From NCBI GenBank assembly GCA_016705325.1, contig JADIYJ010000008.1, forward strand, positions 1 through 64,000: DNA of 64,000 nt, in the 5' to 3' direction. This document shows positions 18,463-25,854 of this stretch, piece by piece. Under the pieces are notes generated by a model. It saw nothing but the letters and a program-made list of their open reading frames with translations. It was not told the origin of the DNA and searched no databases. Position 1 is the stretch's first letter, and every line of letters starts with the position of its first letter. Position numbers and translations under genes: made by a program. Source of the stretch: Pseudomonadota bacterium (GTDB taxonomy: Bacteria > Pseudomonadota > Gammaproteobacteria > Steroidobacterales > Steroidobacteraceae).

Positions 18463-20703
18463 GTGATTCGATCGATCTTCATCCGCTACGTCCTGCCGAT
18501 TGCGGCGACCCTGGGCATCGTCGCCTTCGTCGGCGTGCCGTATATCGAGCACATGCTGACGGACTGGTTCCGTTCGGACATCGAACTGCGGGCCCGGCTG
18601 GTGATGAACTCGATGGAGGAGCCGCTGGCCGGCCTGCTCGAGCGCAATGAATCCGCGCGACTGGCCGCCTACCTTGAAAGAGTGGTGAGCGACGAGCGGT
18701 TGCTGGCGGTACTGATCTGCGATACGAGCGGCGCCAGGGTCTATGCCACCAGACTCGTCCCGGCCGACGTCACGTGCGATTCGCCGACCATGTCGCTCGT
18801 CAACGAATCGTCCGACACGCGCCTGCCCTCCGGGTTGATCGAGGTGTCGTCGTTCACGGTCAGTCCGGACACCGGGCAGCGGTATCGCGCCGTGCTGGTT
18901 CACGACCTGAGTTTCATCGACCGGCGGCAAGCCGCGGCGCGCAATTTCGTGCTGGCATTTGCTGTAATCGCTGTGGGAGTGCTGGGCCTCCTCGGCGGGT
19001 TGGTCATCCGCTACATGCTCAACCGTTCGATCAGGGTGCTGCTCGGCGATATCCGGTCGCGCCGGTTTCTCGACGACGCGCGCTCGCCGCGCTCTTCGCA
19101 GCCGGTGCTCTCCAGCGTGCGCAGCCTGCTGCGCGAGATTGAGCAAAGCCAGCGTCTCGAAATCGAGTACCAGGAGAACTGGACGCCCCGGGCGTTGCAG
19201 CAGGTGGTGCGCGAGCACCTGGGCTCGTGTCCGCTCGTCGTCGTCTCGAACCGCGAACCCTACATCCATAATCGCGCGCCGGACGGACGCACGGTCGTCC
19301 AGGTGCCGGCGAGCGGCATGGTTACCGCGCTCGAGCCGATCGTGCGCGCCTGCTCCGGCATCTGGGTTGCGCATGGCAGTGGTTCCGACGATCGCCAGGT
19401 CGTGGACAGGCACGACCATGTCAGGGTGCCACCGGAGGATCCCGCATACACGCTGCGGCGGGTCTGGCTGACCACGGAAGAGGAAGAAGGCTATTACTAC
19501 GGCTTCTCGAACGAGGGCATGTGGCCGCTGTGCCATCTCGCCTACGTCCGACCGGCCTTCCGTGAGCAGGACTGGATCGCGTATCGGGCGGTCAACGAGA
19601 AATTCGCCGGGGTGGTCGCGGCCGAAGCGGCCGGAGAGTCCCCGGTCATTCTCATTCAGGACTTTCATTTCGCCCTGCTGCCGCGCCTGCTCCGCGAGCG
19701 CAGGCCCAAGGCGACGATTGCTCTGTTCTGGCACATTCCGTGGCCAAATGCCGAAACGTTCGGCGTCTGTCCGTGGAAGCGGGAGATGCTGACCCACCTG
19801 CTGAGCGCCGACATCCTTGGCTTTCACACGCGGTATCACTGCCAGAATTTCCTCGCGACCGTGGATCGGCACGTGGAGTGCCAGATCGATCACGAACACA
19901 TGATCGTGACGCACAACGGTCACGTCTGTCGTGTCGTCCCGTATCCCATCTCGATCGAATGGCCACCGCGCTGGCTGGCAACGCAATCCGCGGTGCCGAT
20001 CGCGCGCGAGGCGGTGCGGCTTCAATACGGGATCGGGCTCGAAGTGCGTCTCGGCATCGGCGTAGAGCGCTGGGACTTCACCAAGGGCATCGTGGAGCGG
20101 TTCCTGGCGCTGGAAAGGCTCTTCGACCAGCATCCGCAATGGCGCGGACGCATGACGCTGCTGCAGGTGGCCGCTCCGACGCGCAGCCGGCTGCCTGCCT
20201 ACCAGGCGCTGCAGCAGCACACGCTGGCAGAAGCGCAACGTATCAATGAGAAATTCGGCAAGCACGGCTGGCGGCCGATCGTCCTGGTCGGCGAGCACCA
20301 GGAGCCGGCACAGGTGTTCGAGCTCTACCGCGCCGCGGACTTCTGCGTGGTCAACAGCCTGCATGACGGCATGAATCTCGTGGCCAAGGAATTCGTTTCC
20401 GCCCGGGACGACGAGGACGGCGTCCTGATCCTGAGCACGCTGGCGGGCGCATCGCGCGAACTCGTCGAAGCCCTGCTCGTCAATCCGTTCGACATCGGCG
20501 AAACGGCGGACGCGATTCGCGTCGCGCTCGAGATGTCGCGCGACGAGCGGCGGCAGCGCATGCACCTCATGCGACGCACCGTGAAGGAGAACAACGTGTA
20601 CCGCTGGGCGGGCCGCATGCTGATGGATGTTGCGCAGGTGCGGCAGCGGCAGGCCCTGGCGGAGTCGCGGCCGGGCGAGCGAGTCAGGAACTGGCAACGC
20701 TGA
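18463..20703 (+). CDS. otsA: Membrane-tethered trehalose-6-phosphate synthase with extracytoplasmic sensor
   Basis: A 746-residue fusion. Residues 8-27 and 161-185 are transmembrane helices enclosing a periplasmic region of about 130 residues, the layout of two-helix sensors. A HAMP-like helical linker (about 186-250) leads into a GT20 domain (about 256-735) with VVVSNREPYIH, ALFWHIPWPNAETFG, GVERWDFTKGI and NSLHDGMNLVAKEF. GT20 makes trehalose 6-phosphate from a nucleotide-glucose and glucose 6-phosphate. Classical OtsA is soluble and about 470 residues, so the N-terminal 250 residues are extra. The start is GTG at 18463. Tethering suggests synthesis controlled by an envelope signal. Confidence 0.88.
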   Translation: MIRSIFIRYVLPIAATLGIVAFVGVPYIEHMLTDWFRSDIELRARLVMNSMEEPLAGLLERNESARLAAYLERVVSDERLLAVLICDTSGARVYATRLVPADVTCDSPTMSLVNESSDTRLPSGLIEVSSFTVSPDTGQRYRAVLVHDLSFIDRRQAAARNFVLAFAVIAVGVLGLLGGLVIRYMLNRSIRVLLGDIRSRRFLDDARSPRSSQPVLSSVRSLLREIEQSQRLEIEYQENWTPRALQQVVREHLGSCPLVVVSNREPYIHNRAPDGRTVVQVPASGMVTALEPIVRACSGIWVAHGSGSDDRQVVDRHDHVRVPPEDPAYTLRRVWLTTEEEEGYYYGFSNEGMWPLCHLAYVRPAFREQDWIAYRAVNEKFAGVVAAEAAGESPVILIQDFHFALLPRLLRERRPKATIALFWHIPWPNAETFGVCPWKREMLTHLLSADILGFHTRYHCQNFLATVDRHVECQIDHEHMIVTHNGHVCRVVPYPISIEWPPRWLATQSAVPIAREAVRLQYGIGLEVRLGIGVERWDFTKGIVERFLALERLFDQHPQWRGRMTLLQVAAPTRSRLPAYQALQQHTLAEAQRINEKFGKHGWRPIVLVGEHQEPAQVFELYRAADFCVVNSLHDGMNLVAKEFVSARDDEDGVLILSTLAGASRELVEALLVNPFDIGETADAIRVALEMSRDERRQRMHLMRRTVKENNVYRWAGRMLMDVAQVRQRQALAESRPGERVRNWQR

Positions 20704-20725
20704 TCGCGACGGTTGTCAGCTGCAG

Positions 20726-21388
20726 TCAACGCAATATCGGTGCGAGGCGCGCAGAGAATAGCGCAAGGGCCGCCCAGGCCAGCATTCCACCGACGAATGC
20801 AGTTGCGCGCTGGTCGAAGGCGACGCCGGCCAGCAGCAGCACGGTGCCCGCGTGCGCCAGCCCCTGTTGTACCCACGAGATGCGTCCCCCGCGGATGGGA
20901 GCGCCGGTGAATCGTGGCAGCATGTGTTCCCCGAGTCCGAAGATGACGAAGGCGAGGAAGCCCAACCCGAAGACGTGCAGGGCGGCTGCGCGCCACGGCG
21001 CATCGCCCGCGATGCCGCCGCCGAAAACCAGCGCGGATCCGGCAAGCGCAAGATAGATCGCCGCCGCTGCGATCGCCCAGCGGCTGCTCGGCGCGAGCGT
21101 CAGCCCCACGTATCGAGCCATGCCAGCTGCTTTGTCAGGTGCGGCTGCGACAAACTCCATCGCTTCCCGGGTGGTCGGCACTCCGACGTGCTTGAGGATG
21201 CCGTCGATCACCGTCGCCGGCACGGTCTTTACACCCAGATTTGCCACGATCGCGCGCCCTTCGCGCTGGCCGACGTCGAGCACTTCGAACGCAATCGCCT
21301 TCTTCTGCGCGATCTGCTGCCAGACCTCCTCGGCACCGCGACACGGCGCGCACCACTCCGAGACCAGCAGCTGAACCTTGAGGGTCAT
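20726..21388 (-). CDS. Thioredoxin-like domain fused to a four-helix membrane domain
   Basis: A 220-residue fusion. Residues 1-75 are a thioredoxin fold with redox motif WCAPC (C13, C16) and a cis-proline region VKTVPATVI. Residues about 95-220 hold four hydrophobic helices with HVFGLGFLAFVIFGLGEHML followed by PRFTGAP. The same helix pattern occurs in the first gene of this operon and resembles haem-binding helices of NnrS and heme-copper subunit I proteins, with His at both ends of a helix. The chosen start at 21388 overlaps the upstream stop (ATGA). A membrane thiol-redox role is inferred; the partner is unknown. Confidence 0.7.
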   Translation of the reverse strand: MTLKVQLLVSEWCAPCRGAEEVWQQIAQKKAIAFEVLDVGQREGRAIVANLGVKTVPATVIDGILKHVGVPTTREAMEFVAAAPDKAAGMARYVGLTLAPSSRWAIAAAAIYLALAGSALVFGGGIAGDAPWRAAALHVFGLGFLAFVIFGLGEHMLPRFTGAPIRGGRISWVQQGLAHAGTVLLLAGVAFDQRATAFVGGMLAWAALALFSARLAPILR

Positions 21389-21831
21389 TGCGTGCAGCGC
21401 ATGCACTGCAGTTCGTACTTGTCGATCCAGGCCTTGAGCGCCTCAATCGCTTCCGGACCGCGCCGCATGCGCGCACAAGCGGCCTGCATGTCGTCCGGGC
21501 GCAGCTCCATCAGCCAGGCATCGGCGTACGGCGCGACATTCACGAGGCCGGGGTCGTTCACGACTGCCGGATTGACCCGCTCGATCGTACCGTCGAAGGG
21601 CGCCGGAATCCCTCCCACCCATTTGCCCGACTCGAGCGTGCCCAGGTGACGGCCCGCGCGCCGGTGCGTGCCCGGCTTGCGGAATGTCGCGGCCACGACG
21701 CGTCCGGCCATCGTCTGGGCCGGATCGGTCAGGCCGATCGTGAACGTGCCGTCGTCATTCGGTCGCGCCCATAGATAGTCGAGGTCGTACCAGAGGTCCT
21801 CGGGAAGTTCGCAGCCGTGGTACTCGCTCAT
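21385..21831 (-). CDS. GcvH-like lipoyl-carrier protein
   Basis: A 148-residue protein with the glycine-cleavage H-protein fold: YLWARPNDDGTFTIGLTDPA near the N-terminus and a lipoyl-attachment loop TLESGKWVGG with K70 as the likely lipoylated lysine. Two cysteines near the end (C143, C146) form an extra CxxC pair. No glycine-cleavage genes are nearby. Lipoate-binding proteins of the sulfur-oxidising Hdr pathway (LbpA) share an ESGKWVG-type loop, so a carrier role outside glycine metabolism is possible. A strong GGAGGTGA ribosome-binding site lies inside the end of the upstream gene, and the downstream thioredoxin gene overlaps by four bases. Confidence 0.75.
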   Translation of the reverse strand: MSEYHGCELPEDLWYDLDYLWARPNDDGTFTIGLTDPAQTMAGRVVAATFRKPGTHRRAGRHLGTLESGKWVGGIPAPFDGTIERVNPAVVNDPGLVNVAPYADAWLMELRPDDMQAACARMRRGPEAIEALKAWIDKYELQCMRCTQ

Positions 21832-21837
21832 CGGTCG

Positions 21838-22230
21838 TCACCTCCGCGCCCACGGACGCACCGTCACCACGACGTTGAGCGCAAAGAACAGCAGTCCGAT
21901 CCACACGAGCGCTCCACCGGCGGTGGTTGCAAGGCGGGCGCCGGCGAGCCAGCCAGTCACCATGGTTACCAGGCCGACGTTCACCAGCACGAACTGCGCG
22001 TCGGCGAGTCGCTCGGAGAACAGCGGGTGCCCGGTGAAGCGCGGCAGCACGTGCAGGCCGATGCCGAAGATCATCATGCCGACGAAGCCGAGCAACATGA
22101 GGTGAGCATGCGCGCGCAGGGCAAAAGCAGGCAGCGCGGCGGGAAATGCGAGCCACGTGAGTCCGAGGAGTCCGCCGAGCAGGGCGTAGGCGAGCGCAGC
22201 GGCGATGAACCAGCGATTGCGCGGTAGCAC
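21838..22230 (-). CDS. Four-helix membrane protein, heme-copper/NnrS-like helices
   Basis: A 130-residue protein of four hydrophobic helices, first in a three-gene operon. The second helix reads HAHLMLLGFVGMMIFGIGLH, followed by VLPRFTG, with histidines where haem-binding helices of oxidase-like proteins carry them. It resembles short subunit-I-like proteins found in denitrification and respiratory contexts, but no catalytic function is known to me. The start is GTG at 22230. A CRP/FNR-family palindrome is centred about 40 bases upstream of that codon, so the transcript may be nearly leaderless. Confidence 0.6.
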   Translation of the reverse strand: MLPRNRWFIAAALAYALLGGLLGLTWLAFPAALPAFALRAHAHLMLLGFVGMMIFGIGLHVLPRFTGHPLFSERLADAQFVLVNVGLVTMVTGWLAGARLATTAGGALVWIGLLFFALNVVVTVRPWARR

Positions 22231-22236
22231 GGGTGG

Positions 22237-22276
22237 ATCGTAGCGGCTGGAGCGCCGGCCGCCATGACCTGGGTCA
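22237..22276 (-). promoter_or_regulatory. Candidate FNR/DNR-type box and -10 for the thioredoxin/lipoyl operon
   Basis: On the minus strand TTGACCCAGGTCAT (22276-22263) is one base from the palindrome TTGAC-N4-GTCAA. A -10-like TACGAT is at 22242-22237. The box centre is about 40 bases before the predicted transcription start near 22230, the class II FNR position. That places the start at or next to the GTG codon, so either transcription is leaderless or translation begins slightly downstream. Confidence 0.45.
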
Positions 22277-22330
22277 ATCGCCCCGGACCTGCAGAATATG
22301 CCCCGGCTTCTGCTCCGGATTTTATCATGA

Positions 22331-22421
22331 GTTTTCTATTCGAAAACACTGTCTTGTTAGACAGTAAAAGTATAAACAACAAAGGGTAACAAGATTTTTT
22401 ATACCGATATTTTTCTATTCG
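22331..22421. promoter_or_regulatory. AT-rich control region with inverted and direct repeats before yjjJ
   Basis: This AT-rich island contrasts with its surroundings. It holds GTTTTC-TATTC-GAAAAC (22331-22347), ACTGTCT-TGTT-AGACAGT (22348-22365), and TTTTCTATTCG twice (22332-22342 and 22411-22421). Perfect palindromes plus a direct repeat immediately upstream of a HipA-type gene suggest operator sites for its own DNA-binding domain. A promoter could lie among the A/T runs. Confidence 0.5.
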
Positions 22422-22435
22422 TTTACCATTCCAAA

Positions 22436-23788
22436 ATGGCAACCAGGTCAACCTATGTCAAATCTCTGTTGCTCCAGGGTGTCCGTACGAGCACGGATAT
22501 CCAGCGTGCCGTCGGGATCAGTCAACCCGTCGCGTCCAGGCTGATCGCGGAACTGGGGACAGACGTCATTCGGATCGGCAGCGGTCGCACGACGCGCTAT
22601 GGGCTCAGGCGTGAAGTGGCAGGCATCGGCTCCGAGTGGCCGGTGATTGAAATCGACGATCGCGGTGAGCCGCACGCCGTGGGAACGCTGCACGCGTTGC
22701 AACGCGATCAGTATTGGTTCGCTGCTCGCGTTCCGATTCGTTCGACGCTGACCGATGGCCTGCCGACCTTCCTGCTGGACCTCCGTCCGCAGGGGTTTGT
22801 TGGCCGAAGCGTACCACTGCGATATCCAGAGCTGGGATTGCCGGAGCGGATCAATGCGTGGGACGACTCAGACGCGCTTCGCTGCCTGGTCCGACGTGGC
22901 GAAGACGGGATCGGCAACATCCTGATGGGGGAGGAGTCCTTAAACCGGTACATGCAGCAGGTTCGAGCACCGGTTTCGGTCATCGCCCAACATGACCAGG
23001 CGGTCGAGTTCGAGAAGCTGGCGGAGCGTGCAATTGCGGGTGAGCAGGCCGGATCCTCCGCCGGCGGCGAACATCCAAAGTTCACTTGCGTCATTGACCG
23101 GAGTGGCGCGCCGCACCACGTGCTGGTGAAATTCTCGCCCGCCGGTGAAGACCCCGTCTCGCGGCGCTGGTCCGACCTCTTGATCGCCGAACATCTCGCG
23201 ATGTCAGTGCTGACCAGCAGCGGTGTATCGAGTGCCCGGACATCCGTGCTTGCGAACGGGCGACGTGTCTTTCTGGTGTCCGAGAGATTTGACCGGACGG
23301 GCCTGTTCGGGCGGAAAGGTGTCATCAGCCTCGCTGCCGTTGACGACGAACTGATCGGCGGCCGCAAAGGCTGGATTCACGCAGGGAAAGCTCTCCTCGC
23401 ACTGAAAAAAATCACCGTGTCGGACTACGACAGGATTCGCCGCCTTGCGGCATTCGGCCAGCTGATTGCAAACACCGACATGCACCCAGGCAATCTGTCG
23501 TTTCTGGTTGCCGAAGACGGGTCCCTCGACCTCGCGCCCGTTTATGACATGCTCCCGATGATGTACGCACCGACCCCGGCGAATGCCTTGCCCGATCACG
23601 CCATGCGTGCCCCGGCTCCGAGAGCGGAGATGCTGGACGTCTGGACCGAGATGGCGCAACTCGCCGTCGAGTGCTGGACGACGCTATCAACGCACGATCT
23701 CGTCTCCACTGATTTCGCAGCGCTCGCAAGGCGCAATGCGGAAACAGTACGAATTGCCTCCCGGATCGTGCCGTCCCATGTCAGTTGA
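22436..23788 (+). CDS. yjjJ: HipA-family kinase toxin with N-terminal helix-turn-helix, YjjJ type
   Basis: A 450-residue protein. Residues about 5-60 form a winged helix-turn-helix (STDIQRAVGISQPVASRLIA). The rest is a HipA-type kinase with FLVSERFDR, the catalytic NTDMHPGNLSFL and metal-binding LAPVYDMLP. HipA kinases phosphorylate tRNA synthetases or similar targets and cause growth arrest. Canonical HipA needs a separate HipB antitoxin; YjjJ-type proteins carry the DNA-binding domain on the same chain, and no hipB-like gene is adjacent. Repeats in the AT-rich leader may be its operators. The stop overlaps the next gene by 11 bases. Confidence 0.88.
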   Translation: MATRSTYVKSLLLQGVRTSTDIQRAVGISQPVASRLIAELGTDVIRIGSGRTTRYGLRREVAGIGSEWPVIEIDDRGEPHAVGTLHALQRDQYWFAARVPIRSTLTDGLPTFLLDLRPQGFVGRSVPLRYPELGLPERINAWDDSDALRCLVRRGEDGIGNILMGEESLNRYMQQVRAPVSVIAQHDQAVEFEKLAERAIAGEQAGSSAGGEHPKFTCVIDRSGAPHHVLVKFSPAGEDPVSRRWSDLLIAEHLAMSVLTSSGVSSARTSVLANGRRVFLVSERFDRTGLFGRKGVISLAAVDDELIGGRKGWIHAGKALLALKKITVSDYDRIRRLAAFGQLIANTDMHPGNLSFLVAEDGSLDLAPVYDMLPMMYAPTPANALPDHAMRAPAPRAEMLDVWTEMAQLAVECWTTLSTHDLVSTDFAALARRNAETVRIASRIVPSHVS

Positions 23789-25100
23789 TAACCTGCTGCT
23801 GACCGCGATCGGCCTGTTGCTCGTCCTGCTGAACGGGTTCTTCGTCGCGGCCGAGTTCGCGATCGTCAAGCTGCGGCGCACCCAGGCCGACGAGCTCGCC
23901 AGGACCCATGGCCTGCGCGGGCGCGTGCTGCGAACCGTACGCACCCATCTGGATGCCTATCTCTCCGCATGCCAGCTCGGCATCACGCTGGCTTCCCTCG
24001 GTCTTGGCTGGATCGGCGAGCCCGCCTTCGCCAGACTCATCGAGCCGGCCCTTGCATTTGCCAATATCACCGACCCGAAGGTCGTTCACAGCATCGCGTT
24101 CGCCTTTGCTTTCGCGCTCATCTCGTTCCTGCACATCGTGGTTGGCGAGCTTGCGCCGAAGTCGCTCGCCATCCGCCGTGCCGAGACCGTGTCCCTGAAC
24201 ACCGCGCTGCCTTTGTACGTCTTTTACTGGGTGATGTACCCCTTCATCCACCTGCTGAACGGAGCGGCCAACTTCCTGCTGCGCGGGCTGGGCATTGAGC
24301 TGGCCTCCGAGGGTGACGAGGCGCATTCGGTCGACGAGCTGCGCACCGTGCTGCGCGCGAGCCATCGTCACGGCGAGCTGGGTGCGATCGAAACCCAGAT
24401 TCTCACGCGCGGCCTCGATCTCGGCGACCTTGTCGTCGGCGACGTGATGCGCCCGCTCGCGGAACTGGTCTGGATCGGGCTCGACATGACGATCGACGAC
24501 GTGCTCACCGAGGTCCGCACCTCGCGCTTTACCCGCTACCCGGTTCGCGACCCGGAGACGCATCGATTCGTCGGCCTGCTGCACATCAAGGAACTGCTGA
24601 CCAGGCCCGAACGCCTGCGGGATATTCGCGACCTGCGCCCGTACCTTCGCCCGCTGCCCCATGTCGATGAGCATCAGCAGCTCGAGTCGGCCCTGGCTGC
24701 GTTCCGCCGCGGGGATCCTCATTTCGCCATCGTCACCGACCCGCTCGGCACGGAAATCGGCTTCCTCACGTTCGAACTCATTGTCGAGGCGTTGTTCGGG
24801 CCGGTGGAAGATGAATTCTCGAAGACGAGCCCGGCCTGGCAGCGTGCGGAAGATGGCAGCCTGACCGGCGCAGGCAGCCTGTCGCTGCTGAGCGTGGAGG
24901 AGGCGCTCGGGGTCCTGGCGCCGGAGGTGGACGCCAACAGTGTCGGTGGCCTGGTCACTGAGACACTCGGGCGCATTCCCGTTGCCGGCGAGCGGATAAC
25001 GTTCCCCAACTTCGAGATCGAAGTGCTGTCCATGGACGGTCCCCGCATCGACACGGTACGCGTTTCACCTCGTGCGTCGGTCGGTGACGGCGAATTCTGA
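23778..25100 (+). CDS. CNNM/CorC-family membrane protein (DUF21-CBS-CorC_HlyC)
   Basis: A 440-residue protein. Residues about 1-190 are the DUF21 membrane domain (LLLVLLNGFFVAAEFAIVKL, then HIVVGELAPKSLA). A CBS pair covers about 215-345 (RYPVRDPETHRFVGLLHIKE), and the C-terminal CorC_HlyC domain about 355-435 contains GGLVTETLGRIPVAGE. The family is linked to magnesium or cobalt efflux. The start is ATG at 23778, inside the end of yjjJ, so the two genes may be co-translated. The product looks complete. Confidence 0.9.
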   Translation: MSVDNLLLTAIGLLLVLLNGFFVAAEFAIVKLRRTQADELARTHGLRGRVLRTVRTHLDAYLSACQLGITLASLGLGWIGEPAFARLIEPALAFANITDPKVVHSIAFAFAFALISFLHIVVGELAPKSLAIRRAETVSLNTALPLYVFYWVMYPFIHLLNGAANFLLRGLGIELASEGDEAHSVDELRTVLRASHRHGELGAIETQILTRGLDLGDLVVGDVMRPLAELVWIGLDMTIDDVLTEVRTSRFTRYPVRDPETHRFVGLLHIKELLTRPERLRDIRDLRPYLRPLPHVDEHQQLESALAAFRRGDPHFAIVTDPLGTEIGFLTFELIVEALFGPVEDEFSKTSPAWQRAEDGSLTGAGSLSLLSVEEALGVLAPEVDANSVGGLVTETLGRIPVAGERITFPNFEIEVLSMDGPRIDTVRVSPRASVGDGEF

Positions 25101-25110
25101 CGACCGCGGG

Positions 25111-25194
25111 TCAGCCGTACAGTTCCTCGATCTCGGACGCGTACTTCTGCTGGATCGGCTTGCGCTTCAGCTTCATGGTGGGCGTGAGCTCGTC
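25111..25194 (-). pseudogene. C-terminal tail of a lost long-chain acyl-CoA synthetase
   Basis: The minus strand encodes DELTPTMKLKRKPIQQKYAS followed by EIEELYG and a stop: 28 codons matching the C-terminal end of AMP-forming acyl-CoA synthetases, where the catalytic lysine lies in LTPTMKLKR. Everything upstream is missing. The remnant ends at 25194, exactly where the VapBC operator region begins, which suggests that arrival of the toxin-antitoxin module deleted or displaced the gene. Confidence 0.75.
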
Positions 25195-25196
25195 TT

Positions 25197-25230
25197 ATTG
25201 ATGCGAAAAATGATGTAATATTGCATCAAT
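25197..25230. promoter_or_regulatory. Inverted repeat, probable VapBC operator
   Basis: ATTGATGC (25197-25204) and its exact complement GCATCAAT (25223-25230) flank 18 bases containing TAATAT (25216-25221), a good -10. VapB-type antitoxins repress their own operon by binding such palindromes. No well-spaced -35 is visible. The repeat starts three bases after the acyl-CoA synthetase remnant. Confidence 0.6.
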
Positions 25231-25250
25231 ACTGATGTGGAGACCTGATC

Positions 25251-25460
25251 ATGAGGACAACGATCACGATCGACGATGAGCTTTACCGCAAGGCGCTGGA
25301 GGTTGCCGATCCAGGAATGGACAAGGCCGATCTCGTCCGTGAAGCCATGAAAGTCTTCGTTCGAGTGCAATCCGGCAGGAGGCTCGCCGCTCTGGGAGCG
25401 GCGGCGCCTGACATGAAGAGCATTCCCAGGCGGCGTCCGGTGACACGGGCCGGCAAGTGA
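25251..25460 (+). CDS. vapB: VapB-family antitoxin
   Basis: A 69-residue protein beginning MRTTITIDDELYRKALEVAD, the ribbon-helix-helix strand and helix of VapB antitoxins, followed by DLVREAMKVFVR. The basic C-terminal tail, which in relatives binds the toxin, is present. It neutralises VapC and represses the operon. The last bases overlap the GTG start of vapC by four, so translation is coupled. Confidence 0.85.
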   Translation: MRTTITIDDELYRKALEVADPGMDKADLVREAMKVFVRVQSGRRLAALGAAAPDMKSIPRRRPVTRAGK

Positions 25461-25840
25461 CGCTGGTGCTGGTGGACACGTCGCTCTGGGTTGGACACTT
25501 TCGTCGTGCCAACCCGGTCCTGCAATCGCTGCTGGCGACGGACCAGGTCCTTTGCCATCCATTGATCGTGCTCGAACTCGCGTGCGGAACACCGCCAGCA
25601 CCGCGCGAACGAACTCTCGGCGATCTCAAGATGCTGCGTCAGGCTGTCGTTGCGACGACCGAAGAGACCCTGGCGTTGGTCGAGAAGGAGCGTCTCTACG
25701 ATTCAGGTTGCGGCGCGATTGATGTGGCATTGCTCGCATCCGTCCTGCTGACACCGGATGCCCGCCTCTGGACGTCGGACAGAAATCTGGACGCCCTGGC
25801 GTCGCGCCTGGGCGTCGCCTGCAGGCCAACAGGTCACTGA
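25457..25840 (+). CDS. vapC: VapC-family PIN-domain ribonuclease toxin
   Basis: A 127-residue PIN-domain protein. Acidic active-site residues are in VLVDTSLWVGHF (first Asp), LIVLELACG (Glu), the central GCGAIDVALLAS (Asp) and LWTSDRNLD (last Asp). VapC toxins cleave specific RNAs, often initiator tRNA or rRNA. Start is GTG at 25457, overlapping the vapB stop. All catalytic acids are in place, so the toxin should be active. Confidence 0.88.
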   Translation: MTLVLVDTSLWVGHFRRANPVLQSLLATDQVLCHPLIVLELACGTPPAPRERTLGDLKMLRQAVVATTEETLALVEKERLYDSGCGAIDVALLASVLLTPDARLWTSDRNLDALASRLGVACRPTGH

Positions 25841-25854
25841 GGCAGGGTCCGTCC

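Noticed and set aside
18004..20697. 897-codon minus-strand frame
   Set aside because: It lies antisense to the otsA fusion and the end of GH15, both with clear motifs. No domain is recognisable.
22231..22435. A hipB-like antitoxin gene upstream of yjjJ
   Set aside because: No helix-turn-helix frame with a plausible start exists here; the region is an AT-rich control segment.
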